From positions 1 to 64,000 of the forward strand of contig JANQJW010000053.1 of NCBI GenBank assembly GCA_028281445.1: 64,000 nucleotides of DNA, read 5' to 3'. The position numbers and the translations under genes were made by a program. Of this stretch, positions 1 to 8,468 are shown piece after piece; the first letter of the stretch is position 1, and the number at the start of each line of letters is the position of its first letter. Under the pieces are notes generated by a model. That model worked only from the letters and a program-made list of their open reading frames with translations, ran no database searches and was not told the DNA's origin. Origin of the DNA: Planctomycetota bacterium. GTDB taxonomy: Bacteria; Planctomycetota; PLA2; JAEUHO01.

Positions 1-2
1 GG

Positions 3-437
3 CGCCGGGCGACCAAGGCCCCGGAGCGCGGCGTTCCTCCGCCCCGGGGCGGGCTCGTACAACGCCCCGAGCCGGTCGAGGCGGTGGCCGTCCCGGCCGC
101 TGTGATCCGGATCGTCCTGCCGCTGCTCGAGAAGCTCGGACGCGTCCCCCGGGCGGCGCTGGGGGTGACGACCAAGCCGCTGGATGCCCAGCTGCGCGCC
201 CAGCTCGGCCTGGAGAAGGGCGGCCATCTAGTCGAGCGGGTCGATCCCATGGGGCCCGCGCACCGCGCCGGGCTGCGCCGTCTCGACCTCATCGTCGGGG
301 TGAACGGGGCGCCCATGCGACCGGGCACCACGCTCCACGACGTCCTCCTGCCCTACAGGCCGCGCGAACGGGTCGTGGTCAACGTGATCCGGGCGGGTGC
401 GCCGCTGAAGGTGCCTGTCACCCTGGGGAGTCGCTAG
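3..437 (+). CDS. HtrA/DegP-like serine protease, C-terminal PDZ part (5' truncated)
   Basis: The frame is open to the left edge of the window with no stop, so the gene very probably begins outside; a GTG at 84 is the first standard start seen inside. The visible 145 residues hold a short linker (VAVPAAVIRIVLPLLEKLGRV) like the end of the trypsin-like domain of HtrA proteases, then a PDZ domain (ALGVTTKPLD, HLVERVDPMGPAHRAGLRRLDLI, VNG). PDZ domains in this family bind exposed C-termini of misfolded envelope proteins and regulate the protease. The catalytic triad would lie upstream, so proteolytic activity cannot be judged. It could instead be a stand-alone PDZ protein. Confidence 0.65.
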   Translation, partial: RRATKAPERGVPPPRGGLVQRPEPVEAVAVPAAVIRIVLPLLEKLGRVPRAALGVTTKPLDAQLRAQLGLEKGGHLVERVDPMGPAHRAGLRRLDLIVGVNGAPMRPGTTLHDVLLPYRPRERVVVNVIRAGAPLKVPVTLGSR

Positions 438-730
438 AGCTCTCAGAGCCTAGGTAATCGCTGTTCGCGGCCTGTTCGTGTCCGGTCACCCTTCCAGCGT
501 GCTTACACGGGGACTGCCGGCGGCATTCGAAATCGGACGAAAATCCCCAGAAACAGGGCGTCCGGGGCCGCGGCGCGCCACCCTATACCCCGAGACGACA
601 GACCCGGCCGCCGGGGGTGCAACCCAGAGGGAGAAGTCCCCGAGGGTTGAGGCGGGCGAGGCGAGTCGTTCGAAAGCACCGCGATCAGGCACCGCTCAAC
701 TCGGTCAATCTCCAGGGCTCAATTACTCCG
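438..730. other. 293-base intergenic stretch
   Basis: It separates the PDZ gene from the FecR-like gene. No convincing gene, RNA family or terminator is visible. A short open frame here (478-738, plus strand) has no start signal or recognisable composition and is taken as chance. A promoter for the downstream gene presumably lies here, but no clear -35/-10 pair stands out. Confidence 0.4.
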
Positions 731-2266
731 ATGTCTAGTTCCAAGCGTGACGGTTCCGTGCCCGGTTCGCCCGATCCGGACTTCCTGCTGCTCCTCGCAG
801 AAGCATTGCGCGATGAGCACGGGCAGACCGATGCGCATGCGAACACGAACGGTTCGGAGACGGCCTACGAGGACAAGATCCTCCATGCCCTCGAAGAGCT
901 CGGTGATGCGAACGACGCACGCCTTCTGGAAGACGGCACACTACGCGCGCTGGTTGTCGACGTATCGCTGGCAGAGTCTGTAGCGGCTGAGAACGACGAC
1001 GTTCCTTTCTCCAGCGACGTACGGGAAGCGGCTCTGGCTGCGTTCAGCGTGCAGTCTCAAGACGCAGTCATTCCCATCGAGACCGCCGGCGGCGTACGGA
1101 CGGAACCGCTGCGTGCGGCCGCGTTCCGTCCGATGCCCTTCGTGCGCACCTGGATGGCTGCGGCCGCCATGGTGCTCGTCGCGCTCGGTGCCGTGGTCTT
1201 CCTGAGCGCAACCGACGACGCCGAAGCCGGCCTGCAGCTCAACTCCTTGAAGCGCGTCGACCTCGCCGGCTCCGTGCGCCTGTCGTCCACCGAGCCGCGC
1301 TACTTCGCGAAGCTCGGCCACGTGTTCACGCCGGGCGAGGACGAGCTGCTCTCGTTCGGTTTCGGTCCCGAGGCGCTGGTCGTCGTGGGCGCCGGGGACG
1401 CCGTCCGCGTGACGCGCGTGTCTGATTCCTTCGAGAACCTGCTCGAGTCGCTCGATACGGATACCGACGCCGTCCTGCGACTCGAGTCCGGCGAAGCGCG
1501 CCTTGCGACGAGCGAGGGCCCCGTACTGCTCGAGCTCGGCTCGGCCGGCATCCTCGTGCTGCTCGAAGGGGCGGCGCACGCCGCGTACGAAGCCGCCGGC
1601 TCCGCGCCCGCCGTAGCGCTCGCCGAGGGCAGCGTGGCACGCTTCCACCGAGCCAAGGGCGCGCCGGTTCCGCTGACCGGTCCCAGTCGCGTCTTGCTCA
1701 GGCCCGAAGGGCCGCAGGCGTTCGGCAAGCCCGCGCGCACGCTCTTCCGCCATCTGGAGTTCTTCGGCGGTCCGCTGCCGCGCGAGACCCAGGTCCGCAC
1801 GGTTTCGCCCCGTCTCTGGAAGATCGAGGCGGGGGCCAAGCGCAGCCGCAGTGACATCCGCGTGGAAGCGGGCAAGGCAGCGCGCCTGACGTGGCGCGTG
1901 CCCGTCGTGCTGGCCGACGCGACCACGCTGCGCGTTGCGCTGCGCGCACCCAAGGGCACGACGGTCGAGGCCGTCGGTCTCGGCAAGGCGGCCGTCAACG
2001 GCAGCAGCAGCTCGACCGAACCCGGCGTCGCGACGGTAGAGATCGCGCTGCCCGCGCGCTGGTACGAGCGCATCGAAGGGCGCATGCTCGCGCTGGTGAT
2101 AGAGATACCCGAGATCGAGATTCCCACGACGGCGGAGACGTCGAAGGCCACGCGCGCGTGGTTCGACGGCGTCTCCCTGGTCCTGGGCAGCACCAACGAA
2201 ATGGCCATCGATCATCTGGCCGGTCGTCCTGATTGGGCGGCTGCGGAGGCACGGTCCGATGGCTGA
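731..2266 (+). CDS. FecR-like single-pass membrane protein, possible anti-sigma/regulator
   Basis: 511 residues from the ATG at 731. The frame runs further upstream, but the Arg-rich extension looks non-coding; no strong Shine-Dalgarno precedes 731. The first ~135 residues are acidic, helical and cytoplasmic (DFLLLLAEALRDEHG). One membrane helix follows at about residues 138-160 (MAAAAMVLVALGAVVFL). The outer part has beta-rich segments (VRVTRVSDSFENLLESL, SVARFHRAKGAPVPLTG) resembling FecR-type domains. This is the layout of transmembrane sigma regulators, but no zinc-binding anti-sigma motif is seen, so the role is inferred. It lies 67 bases before the GspK-like gene and is probably co-transcribed, so it may instead be a secretion or pilus accessory protein. 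Confidence 0.5.
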   Translation: MSSSKRDGSVPGSPDPDFLLLLAEALRDEHGQTDAHANTNGSETAYEDKILHALEELGDANDARLLEDGTLRALVVDVSLAESVAAENDDVPFSSDVREAALAAFSVQSQDAVIPIETAGGVRTEPLRAAAFRPMPFVRTWMAAAAMVLVALGAVVFLSATDDAEAGLQLNSLKRVDLAGSVRLSSTEPRYFAKLGHVFTPGEDELLSFGFGPEALVVVGAGDAVRVTRVSDSFENLLESLDTDTDAVLRLESGEARLATSEGPVLLELGSAGILVLLEGAAHAAYEAAGSAPAVALAEGSVARFHRAKGAPVPLTGPSRVLLRPEGPQAFGKPARTLFRHLEFFGGPLPRETQVRTVSPRLWKIEAGAKRSRSDIRVEAGKAARLTWRVPVVLADATTLRVALRAPKGTTVEAVGLGKAAVNGSSSSTEPGVATVEIALPARWYERIEGRMLALVIEIPEIEIPTTAETSKATRAWFDGVSLVLGSTNEMAIDHLAGRPDWAAAEARSDG

Positions 2267-2333
2267 CCGGAGTAGCACCAACAACTCGACGACTCGTGTT
2301 CGAAGCAGAGTGCGAGCGTCAGGAGGTGGTTCG

Positions 2334-5300
2334 ATGAATCGTCGTTCCTTCAACGAGAGCGGTGTCGCGCTGCTCATCGTCATCACGATTCTCGTGACGA
2401 TGGTGATCGTCGCCGTGCCCTTTGCCATGTCGATGCGACAGGGCCAGGAGCGCACCGAGTCGGTCGCGGCACGCAGCCGCGCCGAGTTCGAGGCTGGCCT
2501 GCTCACCGAGATCGCCAAGCTCTATCTCGTCCGGACGCACCCGGACCAGGAAGAGCAGCGCTTCCAGCGCGGCGATCGCACGGTGGACGCCAACCCGAAC
2601 GTCGACAGCCTGGACGAGATCACGCCGAACGATACGTTCCGCAAGAAGCTCGAGCAGGAGATCCTGTCGGAGTGGGAGAAGGACCCGCGCCTGGCCGCCA
2701 AGGCCCAGTACCTCAAGGGGCGCGGTCTCGGTCCGCTCAACGACGACCGCGGGTCGATCTGGACCGTCCAGATCCAGGATGCCCAGGCGTTGGTCAACGT
2801 GAACGGCGCCTCGCCGTTCCTGCTCGGCAATCTGCTCGGGTCGGCGCTGCTGTCCGACGACCTCGATACGGGCGGCGGGGACATCCCGGTCGAACACGTT
2901 GTCACGGGCCGCTTCGGCGGCCTGACCGGCTTCCCGCGTGAGGGCGGCTTCCTCCGCATCGGCCGCGAGGTGATCAGCTACGAGACGTTCGACGGCCAGG
3001 TCTTCCGCGGCTGCGAGCGCGGTGTGTTGCTCGAGACGCCGTTGTTCGACAACGGCCCCGCGCAGGCCCACGAGCAGGGCGACGTCGTGATCGACTACAC
3101 GGCCTACAAGATCGCGACGCACAAGATCTCGCACAAGCCCGGCCACCTCTCGGAGTTCGAGAACCTCGAAGCGATCCGCAACATCGCGAGCTGGGGCGAG
3201 AACGGCGTCATCTCCGCCGCGCGCCTCGAGCGCGTGTTGCCGTACCTCACCGCGTGGAGCCGCCGCGAGACCTCGTCCGGCTGGCTGGCCGAGCAGCTCA
3301 TCGTCAACCAGCTACCCGAGGCGATCGAGGGCAACGCGGCCGAAGAGGTGCGCCTGCGCGACCTCCAGAACAACCCGTCGGGCACGACGGCCTACTTCAA
3401 CGCCGGCACGATCGTGCGCGTGACGGACGGCATCAGCACCGTCTATCAGTCGATCAGCAGCGTCGGCGACATCGAGGGCAAGAACCGCGAGGTCTACGTG
3501 ACGATGTCCGGCCGCGCCAACGCGGTCGAGCAGACAGCCGAGTTCAAGGGCGGCGAGACGCGCATCGCGGCGATGGCGCCCTACCCGATCAACATCAACA
3601 CCGCCTCGCGCGAGGTGCTCTACGCAACGATGGCCAACATCGGCCTCTGGCGCGGCAAGGGCAAGGACCAGGTCGTCACGCCCGAGCTCGCCTGGAGCCT
3701 GGCAGGCGACATCGTGCGCTCGCGTAAGGGCCCGATCCGCGCCGAGGTCGAATCCGGCAAGCGCCAGAGCGGCCCGTTCCGCAGCGCGGAGGACTTCGCC
3801 CGCTTCCTCGAGGCCAAGGTGCGCTCCAACGAGATCAAGCGCGCGCACTTCCAGGCGCTCTACATGAACGCCATCAACCCCCACTCCTACATCTTGCGCT
3901 TCGGCACCGCGCCGTGGTGCTACCGCACGCTGGACGTCTACCACGTCGAGTCGCGCGTCGCGCTCAACAACCGCGCCGGCGAGCAGATCGCCGAGGCCGG
4001 CCTGCGCGAGGTCGTCGAGATCGGTTCCGACACGACGGCGACGTGGGTGCTGGACTCGCAGGACGAGTTCGAGCAGCGCCTGGCGATGGGCAGCGGCGCC
4101 AAGTGGGCGACCACGTACCCGTTCTCCGTGGCCTATAAGAGCCGCAACACGCACCACATCCAGCCGGCGCTGCGCGGTCCCAAGGGCTACATCAACAACG
4201 TCTACGCGAGCATGACGCGCGGCGAGGATCTCGGTGACGTGCGCCTCGAGCCGGCGCGCATGCTGCTCCCGAACGCGCAGGTCGAGGATCACTTCGACCC
4301 GACGTACTACGCCAACGGCCACTACACCGGCTACGACGGCGCTCTCACGCGCAAGACCGTCGGCACGTTCCGCAACAAGAGCGACGTGTACGTGCGGCCC
4401 TTCGACATGTCGTTCTGGTGGTGCCCCTACAGCGAGCAGGACTGGGTCGCCTTCGACGCGGGCATGGAACAGTTCATGAACCGCTACGCGATCTTCGTCC
4501 AGCAGGGCGATCGCGGCCAGGAGCTGACGTTCCGTTGCTGCGCCGGCAACCTGGCCCAGCAGGGCGCCGAGGTCTACGTCCCGCTCGAGCAGCTCGATTA
4601 CGAGCCGGGAACCTGGTACCACATCCGCGTCTCGTGCGACGGCGAGGATCCGGCGTCGATGCAGATGCTGGTGGACGGCGTCGACATCGGCAAGCGCCGC
4701 GGCATGACCTACCTCTCGAGCTCGGTCACCGCCGAGGCGACCGACATCTCCGTCGAGAGCACGGACGGCTTCCCGATTCGCGGTGCGCTCCGCATCGGCG
4801 ACGAGATCATCGAGTACGACTCGCGCTCGGACGGCGCCTTCCGGGACTGCATCCGCGGCACGCGCGGCACCGCCAACCCGCCGGATGAGGACGGCAACGT
4901 CGCGCCGGGCGGTCGCGAGTGGGCCAGCGGCACGCCGGTGCAGATGCTCGGCTACTCGATGCCGATCACGGTCGACGTGATGCGCGGCGGCAGCCACTTG
5001 GATGAGGCGCTACGCAAGTGGAACGCCGCGCGCGTCTCCACGCTCAACTCGACCCCGGCGCCGGACACGGCCACCATCACGATCGGCGATGTCGAGATCA
5101 TCCTCGGGGGCTTCGCGCCCGAGCGGAAGGACATCACCGTCGAGGTGGTCGGCATGTGGGGCCAGGCCGATGAGGAGTGCTACGAGGCCTTTGGCAGCAA
5201 GGGCATCGCGCTGCTCGGCTGCCCCGAGATCAACGTAGGCGGCACGGGCGGCGGCTCCGGCGGACCGGCCGGTCCGGGACCTGATGATGGCTTCGGCCCG

Positions 5301-8300
5301 GGGCCGGGCTCCGACGAACCGCCTACCGGTGACGGCGGCAACCACGACAGGCCGGGCGACAGCGTCGATCCGGGGCGCGGCGACGGCGGAGGCGGGGGCG
5401 AGGAGCCCGCGCCGACCGATCCCGGCGATCCGCCCGTGCCCGTCCCCGATGACGGTGGTGGTGCCGGCGATCCGAACGCCGGTTCGGGCAGCGACGTGCA
5501 GCTCGGCGGCTGGGAGGTCGTGTACTACGAGCGCTCCGGCAACCAGTTCACGATCACGCGCTACCAGGAGACCAAGTGGCAGGCGGCGGCGGAGGAGTAC
5601 TTCCTCATCACCGAGAACCGCACCGAGAACGCCGAGTTCCCGGCGTTCCTCGTTCCCATCTCGGTGATGGGTACCGGCGGTTCGGGCACGGGCGAGGACT
5701 ACCTCGATCCCGCCGACCCGCTCCATGAAGAGAAGCTGCTGCGCTACTACCCGAACGGCGACGCCTCGGCGCGCATCCTGATCGGCACCGACACGCCGGA
5801 GGACGCGAGCGAGGTCATTCGCTACGACTCGATCGACCGCGACCGTGCGCAGCCCTACATCCTGTTCGTGCGCGACCGCGATCTCGACGACATCGTGTTC
5901 CACTTCTACCGCCAGCACACGGAGGACATCGGCGGCGGTACGTCGCCGACGCCCGATCCCACGCCGGATCCGGATGATCCGCCTCCGGTGCCGGAACCGC
6001 CGGACAACCCGCCCCCGGTCCCCGGTGACGACGGCGGCGGCTTCGGGGACCCGAACCCCCCGAACCCGGACGACCCGCAGGACCCGAAGCCGGGCGACGG
6101 CGTGCCTCCGGGCGAGCGTCCGGGCGGCGATGGCGGCGAGCCCGGCGATACACCGCCCGGCGATCCGGGTGGTGGTGGTGACGACGGCGGGTTCGGCGAT
6201 CCCTCGCCGGATCCCGGTACGGACCCGGGTGATGCGCCCGAGCCGGGTGTCGACCCCGGTGACGGCGGCGGCGGTGGGGGCGACGAGTTCGGCGACCCTG
6301 TCGATCCGGGTGACCCCAACGACGAGCCCGGCGGCCTCGAGGACGGCGGGACCGATCCGCGGGAAGACGGCGACGGCGGCGGCGATGAGTTCGGTGATGC
6401 GCCGAGCGAAGACACCCCGCCCGAGGAAGGCGGCGGCGGCGGGGGTGGCCCCGGCGACGGCGTTCCGCCCGGTGAGGGCAGCGATGGTGGCGGTGGCGCC
6501 CAGCCTCCGCCCGAGGAGCCCACGCCCGACGAGTCCGGCGGCGGCGGTGAGTTCGGCGATCCCGACTCCGGCGACGGCGACGGCGAGGGCGACGGGAGCA
6601 TTCCCGACGTGCCTCCGCCCGGTGGCCGCGACCCCGAAGATGAAGCGGGTGGCGACGAGGGCGGCGAAGAGCCGACCGGCGACGTCTGGGAACCCCCGGG
6701 AGGCCGCTCGGCCGCCTTGGGCACGCTGGACTTCCGCGGTGCCAACAACACCCAGCGCGGTGGCTACGACCACAGCGCCGGAAACGCCGGCAACGCCAAC
6801 TCGCTCTTCCTCCCGTGCTTCCGCGTGTACGAGGGCTGGTCGGGGCTCATCCTCCGCACCGGTCGCAACGACGTGATCACGCTGACGACGGGTACGGAGT
6901 CGGGCGCGACGCGCATCGAGCGCGGCGTGCGCTGGGGCGATGACAGCACCACGTGGATGGCGTTGACGGACTTCGTCGACACCGTGTTCCAGGCCCAGGA
7001 AGAGGGCGCGACGGCGCGCCGCAACGACCCGCGCGGGATTCCCCGCATCCTGAAGTTCCCGTGTGGTGAGCTGCCGGACGAGATGAGCGACCAGGTGGAG
7101 TTCGGTCAGAGCGCCATCTCGGGCAGCGGTCTCGTGACGGCCTTCCTCGACGAGCTCTTCATCTGGACCGACGCGCCGGACACCCGGTACGGCCTGGTCA
7201 ACGCTGAGGGCATCAACGAGGAGACCGACGAGATCCAGATCCGCAACGTGGGTACGACCCAGGACCTGGCCACCGTGGCCGGCTACTACGAGGACTGTGG
7301 CGTCTTCAACCTGGAAGGTGAGCTGATCATCTACCGCGGCCTGCGCCGCGAGGGTGAGTCCGACTTCGTGCTGGAGCGCTGTGCGCGCGGCCAGTTCGGA
7401 ACGCGTGCGACGCCTCACGGCTACGCCTCGAAGGGCCGCTTCATGCCCAACCTGCCGGTGGCCTACCTGGACGGCGGCATGACGGCGGAAGCGTCGACCA
7501 TTCCGGTGGCGCGGACGAAGGACTGGCCGCGTGAGGGCCTGGTCCGCATCATCCGCGACGACACGGCCGAGATGATCCACTACACGCGCCGCGGCGATAA
7601 CGAGCTGATCATGCCGACCTCACTGGATGCGGACGAGCGCAACCGTGACACCGGCCTCTTCCGCGGCCGGTTCGGTACGGAAGCGATCGACCACGACTCC
7701 GACGCGATCGTGATCTTCCAGCCGTTCCGCTACTGGGATCGCTTCGTGCAGCGCGAGGCCGAGGACAAGGACTCCTTCACCGGGGTCTACGACCATCCGG
7801 ATTCCTCGTACCTCGAGGTCGGCAAGAAGGCCCGCTCCGCCTACTGGCGCGGTTTCACGTGGAACGAGAACCTGATCGGCCGTCTGGCGGGCAGCGAGGA
7901 TGAGTCGTCGGACCGCGAGGGCGTGCTCGACATCATCGTGCTGGCGCGCTTCAGCCCGAACGTGCCGTGGGACTCGACCAAGATCGTGGACATGAGCGAA
8001 GAGGACAGTTTCGGCCAGAAGAAGGACCTCGCCGCCAAGGCGCGGGACCACCTGTTCTACTTCGACGACGTCGGCGATCAGCTGATCGGCCAGAGCAAGG
8101 ACGGCAACCTCCTGGGGATCGAGTCCGACACCGCCGAGTTCCGCGTGTACTTCGTCTACAAGTCGAACGCGTTCATCCCGGTGGACGACGCCGGTCGCCA
8201 GACCGGTGGTGCCCGTGACGAGGTGACGCTGACCAACAGCTGGAAGCTCACGCCCTGGCTGCGCTCGTTCACACTGAACTACTTCACGCGAACGATGTCG

Positions 8301-8324
8301 AGGTACCGCGCGCCGCTCCGGTAG
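2334..8324 (+). CDS. Giant GspK-like pseudopilin with repeat and Gly/Pro/Asp-rich insertions
   Basis: 1996 residues. The ATG at 2334 is chosen over earlier in-frame starts because AGGAGG sits just upstream and it places the pilin-type helix at residues ~10-32 (GVALLIVITILVTMVIVAVP). GspK is the minor pseudopilin at the tip of the type II secretion pseudopilus. GspK-like marks include a helix-hairpin-helix segment near residue 417 (PYPININTASREVLYATM). The usual length is about 300-350, so this is about six times longer. Additions are a LamG/concanavalin-like domain (~693-790), two Gly/Pro/Asp-rich linkers (~968-1056 and ~1198-1456) and four copies of a ~50-residue module (LRIG.E.I.Y...C.RG..GT). 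No other type II secretion core gene is adjacent; a secretin gene lies at 50.9 kb. It may be a surface protein exported on a pseudopilus. Confidence 0.6.
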   Translation: MNRRSFNESGVALLIVITILVTMVIVAVPFAMSMRQGQERTESVAARSRAEFEAGLLTEIAKLYLVRTHPDQEEQRFQRGDRTVDANPNVDSLDEITPNDTFRKKLEQEILSEWEKDPRLAAKAQYLKGRGLGPLNDDRGSIWTVQIQDAQALVNVNGASPFLLGNLLGSALLSDDLDTGGGDIPVEHVVTGRFGGLTGFPREGGFLRIGREVISYETFDGQVFRGCERGVLLETPLFDNGPAQAHEQGDVVIDYTAYKIATHKISHKPGHLSEFENLEAIRNIASWGENGVISAARLERVLPYLTAWSRRETSSGWLAEQLIVNQLPEAIEGNAAEEVRLRDLQNNPSGTTAYFNAGTIVRVTDGISTVYQSISSVGDIEGKNREVYVTMSGRANAVEQTAEFKGGETRIAAMAPYPININTASREVLYATMANIGLWRGKGKDQVVTPELAWSLAGDIVRSRKGPIRAEVESGKRQSGPFRSAEDFARFLEAKVRSNEIKRAHFQALYMNAINPHSYILRFGTAPWCYRTLDVYHVESRVALNNRAGEQIAEAGLREVVEIGSDTTATWVLDSQDEFEQRLAMGSGAKWATTYPFSVAYKSRNTHHIQPALRGPKGYINNVYASMTRGEDLGDVRLEPARMLLPNAQVEDHFDPTYYANGHYTGYDGALTRKTVGTFRNKSDVYVRPFDMSFWWCPYSEQDWVAFDAGMEQFMNRYAIFVQQGDRGQELTFRCCAGNLAQQGAEVYVPLEQLDYEPGTWYHIRVSCDGEDPASMQMLVDGVDIGKRRGMTYLSSSVTAEATDISVESTDGFPIRGALRIGDEIIEYDSRSDGAFRDCIRGTRGTANPPDEDGNVAPGGREWASGTPVQMLGYSMPITVDVMRGGSHLDEALRKWNAARVSTLNSTPAPDTATITIGDVEIILGGFAPERKDITVEVVGMWGQADEECYEAFGSKGIALLGCPEINVGGTGGGSGGPAGPGPDDGFGPGPGSDEPPTGDGGNHDRPGDSVDPGRGDGGGGGEEPAPTDPGDPPVPVPDDGGGAGDPNAGSGSDVQLGGWEVVYYERSGNQFTITRYQETKWQAAAEEYFLITENRTENAEFPAFLVPISVMGTGGSGTGEDYLDPADPLHEEKLLRYYPNGDASARILIGTDTPEDASEVIRYDSIDRDRAQPYILFVRDRDLDDIVFHFYRQHTEDIGGGTSPTPDPTPDPDDPPPVPEPPDNPPPVPGDDGGGFGDPNPPNPDDPQDPKPGDGVPPGERPGGDGGEPGDTPPGDPGGGGDDGGFGDPSPDPGTDPGDAPEPGVDPGDGGGGGGDEFGDPVDPGDPNDEPGGLEDGGTDPREDGDGGGDEFGDAPSEDTPPEEGGGGGGGPGDGVPPGEGSDGGGGAQPPPEEPTPDESGGGGEFGDPDSGDGDGEGDGSIPDVPPPGGRDPEDEAGGDEGGEEPTGDVWEPPGGRSAALGTLDFRGANNTQRGGYDHSAGNAGNANSLFLPCFRVYEGWSGLILRTGRNDVITLTTGTESGATRIERGVRWGDDSTTWMALTDFVDTVFQAQEEGATARRNDPRGIPRILKFPCGELPDEMSDQVEFGQSAISGSGLVTAFLDELFIWTDAPDTRYGLVNAEGINEETDEIQIRNVGTTQDLATVAGYYEDCGVFNLEGELIIYRGLRREGESDFVLERCARGQFGTRATPHGYASKGRFMPNLPVAYLDGGMTAEASTIPVARTKDWPREGLVRIIRDDTAEMIHYTRRGDNELIMPTSLDADERNRDTGLFRGRFGTEAIDHDSDAIVIFQPFRYWDRFVQREAEDKDSFTGVYDHPDSSYLEVGKKARSAYWRGFTWNENLIGRLAGSEDESSDREGVLDIIVLARFSPNVPWDSTKIVDMSEEDSFGQKKDLAAKARDHLFYFDDVGDQLIGQSKDGNLLGIESDTAEFRVYFVYKSNAFIPVDDAGRQTGGARDEVTLTNSWKLTPWLRSFTLNYFTRTMSRYRAPLR

Positions 8325-8350
8325 ACGCAGCACGCACTACCCACCACCCA

Positions 8351-8393
8351 CGAGCCCGGCGGTCTTGAACGATCGCCGGGCTCGGTTCGTTTT
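8351..8393 (+). terminator. Rho-independent terminator after the GspK-like gene
   Basis: Two perfect 11-base arms (CGAGCCCGGCG at 8351-8361 and its complement at 8374-8384) enclose a 12-base loop and are followed by GTTCGTTTT. It lies 27 bases after the stop codon. Confidence 0.75.
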
Positions 8394-8395
8394 GG

Positions 8396-8467
8396 AGCCG
8401 GGTGCTGGGTACTGAGAACGGGAACGGGAACGGGCTCGAGAACGAGTACTGGGTGCTGGGTACTGGG
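8396..8467 (+). repeat. Dispersed low-complexity repeat, copy 1
   Basis: The stretch consists of permutations of GTGCTGGGTACTG and GAGAACGGGAACGGG, ending near the stop codon of the minus-strand gene at 8469. The same words recur at 10060-10200 and, reversed, at 50760-50815. It is not coding. Confidence 0.7.
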
Positions 8468-8468
8468 G

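Noticed and set aside
438..730. Possible riboswitch or structured leader before the FecR-like gene
   Set aside because: Some short GC-rich hairpins exist, but no consensus of a known riboswitch class such as cyclic-di-GMP or cobalamin could be matched.
478..738. Possible 86-residue protein in the gap after the PDZ gene
   Set aside because: No ribosome site and random-like Pro/Arg/Ser composition; it overlaps the start of the next gene.
5010..7580. Long open frame (856 codons) on the minus strand inside the GspK-like gene
   Set aside because: It is antisense to a gene with a clear start site and domains. Its composition is the complement of Gly/Pro/Asp codons, and GC-rich codon bias keeps that frame free of stops.
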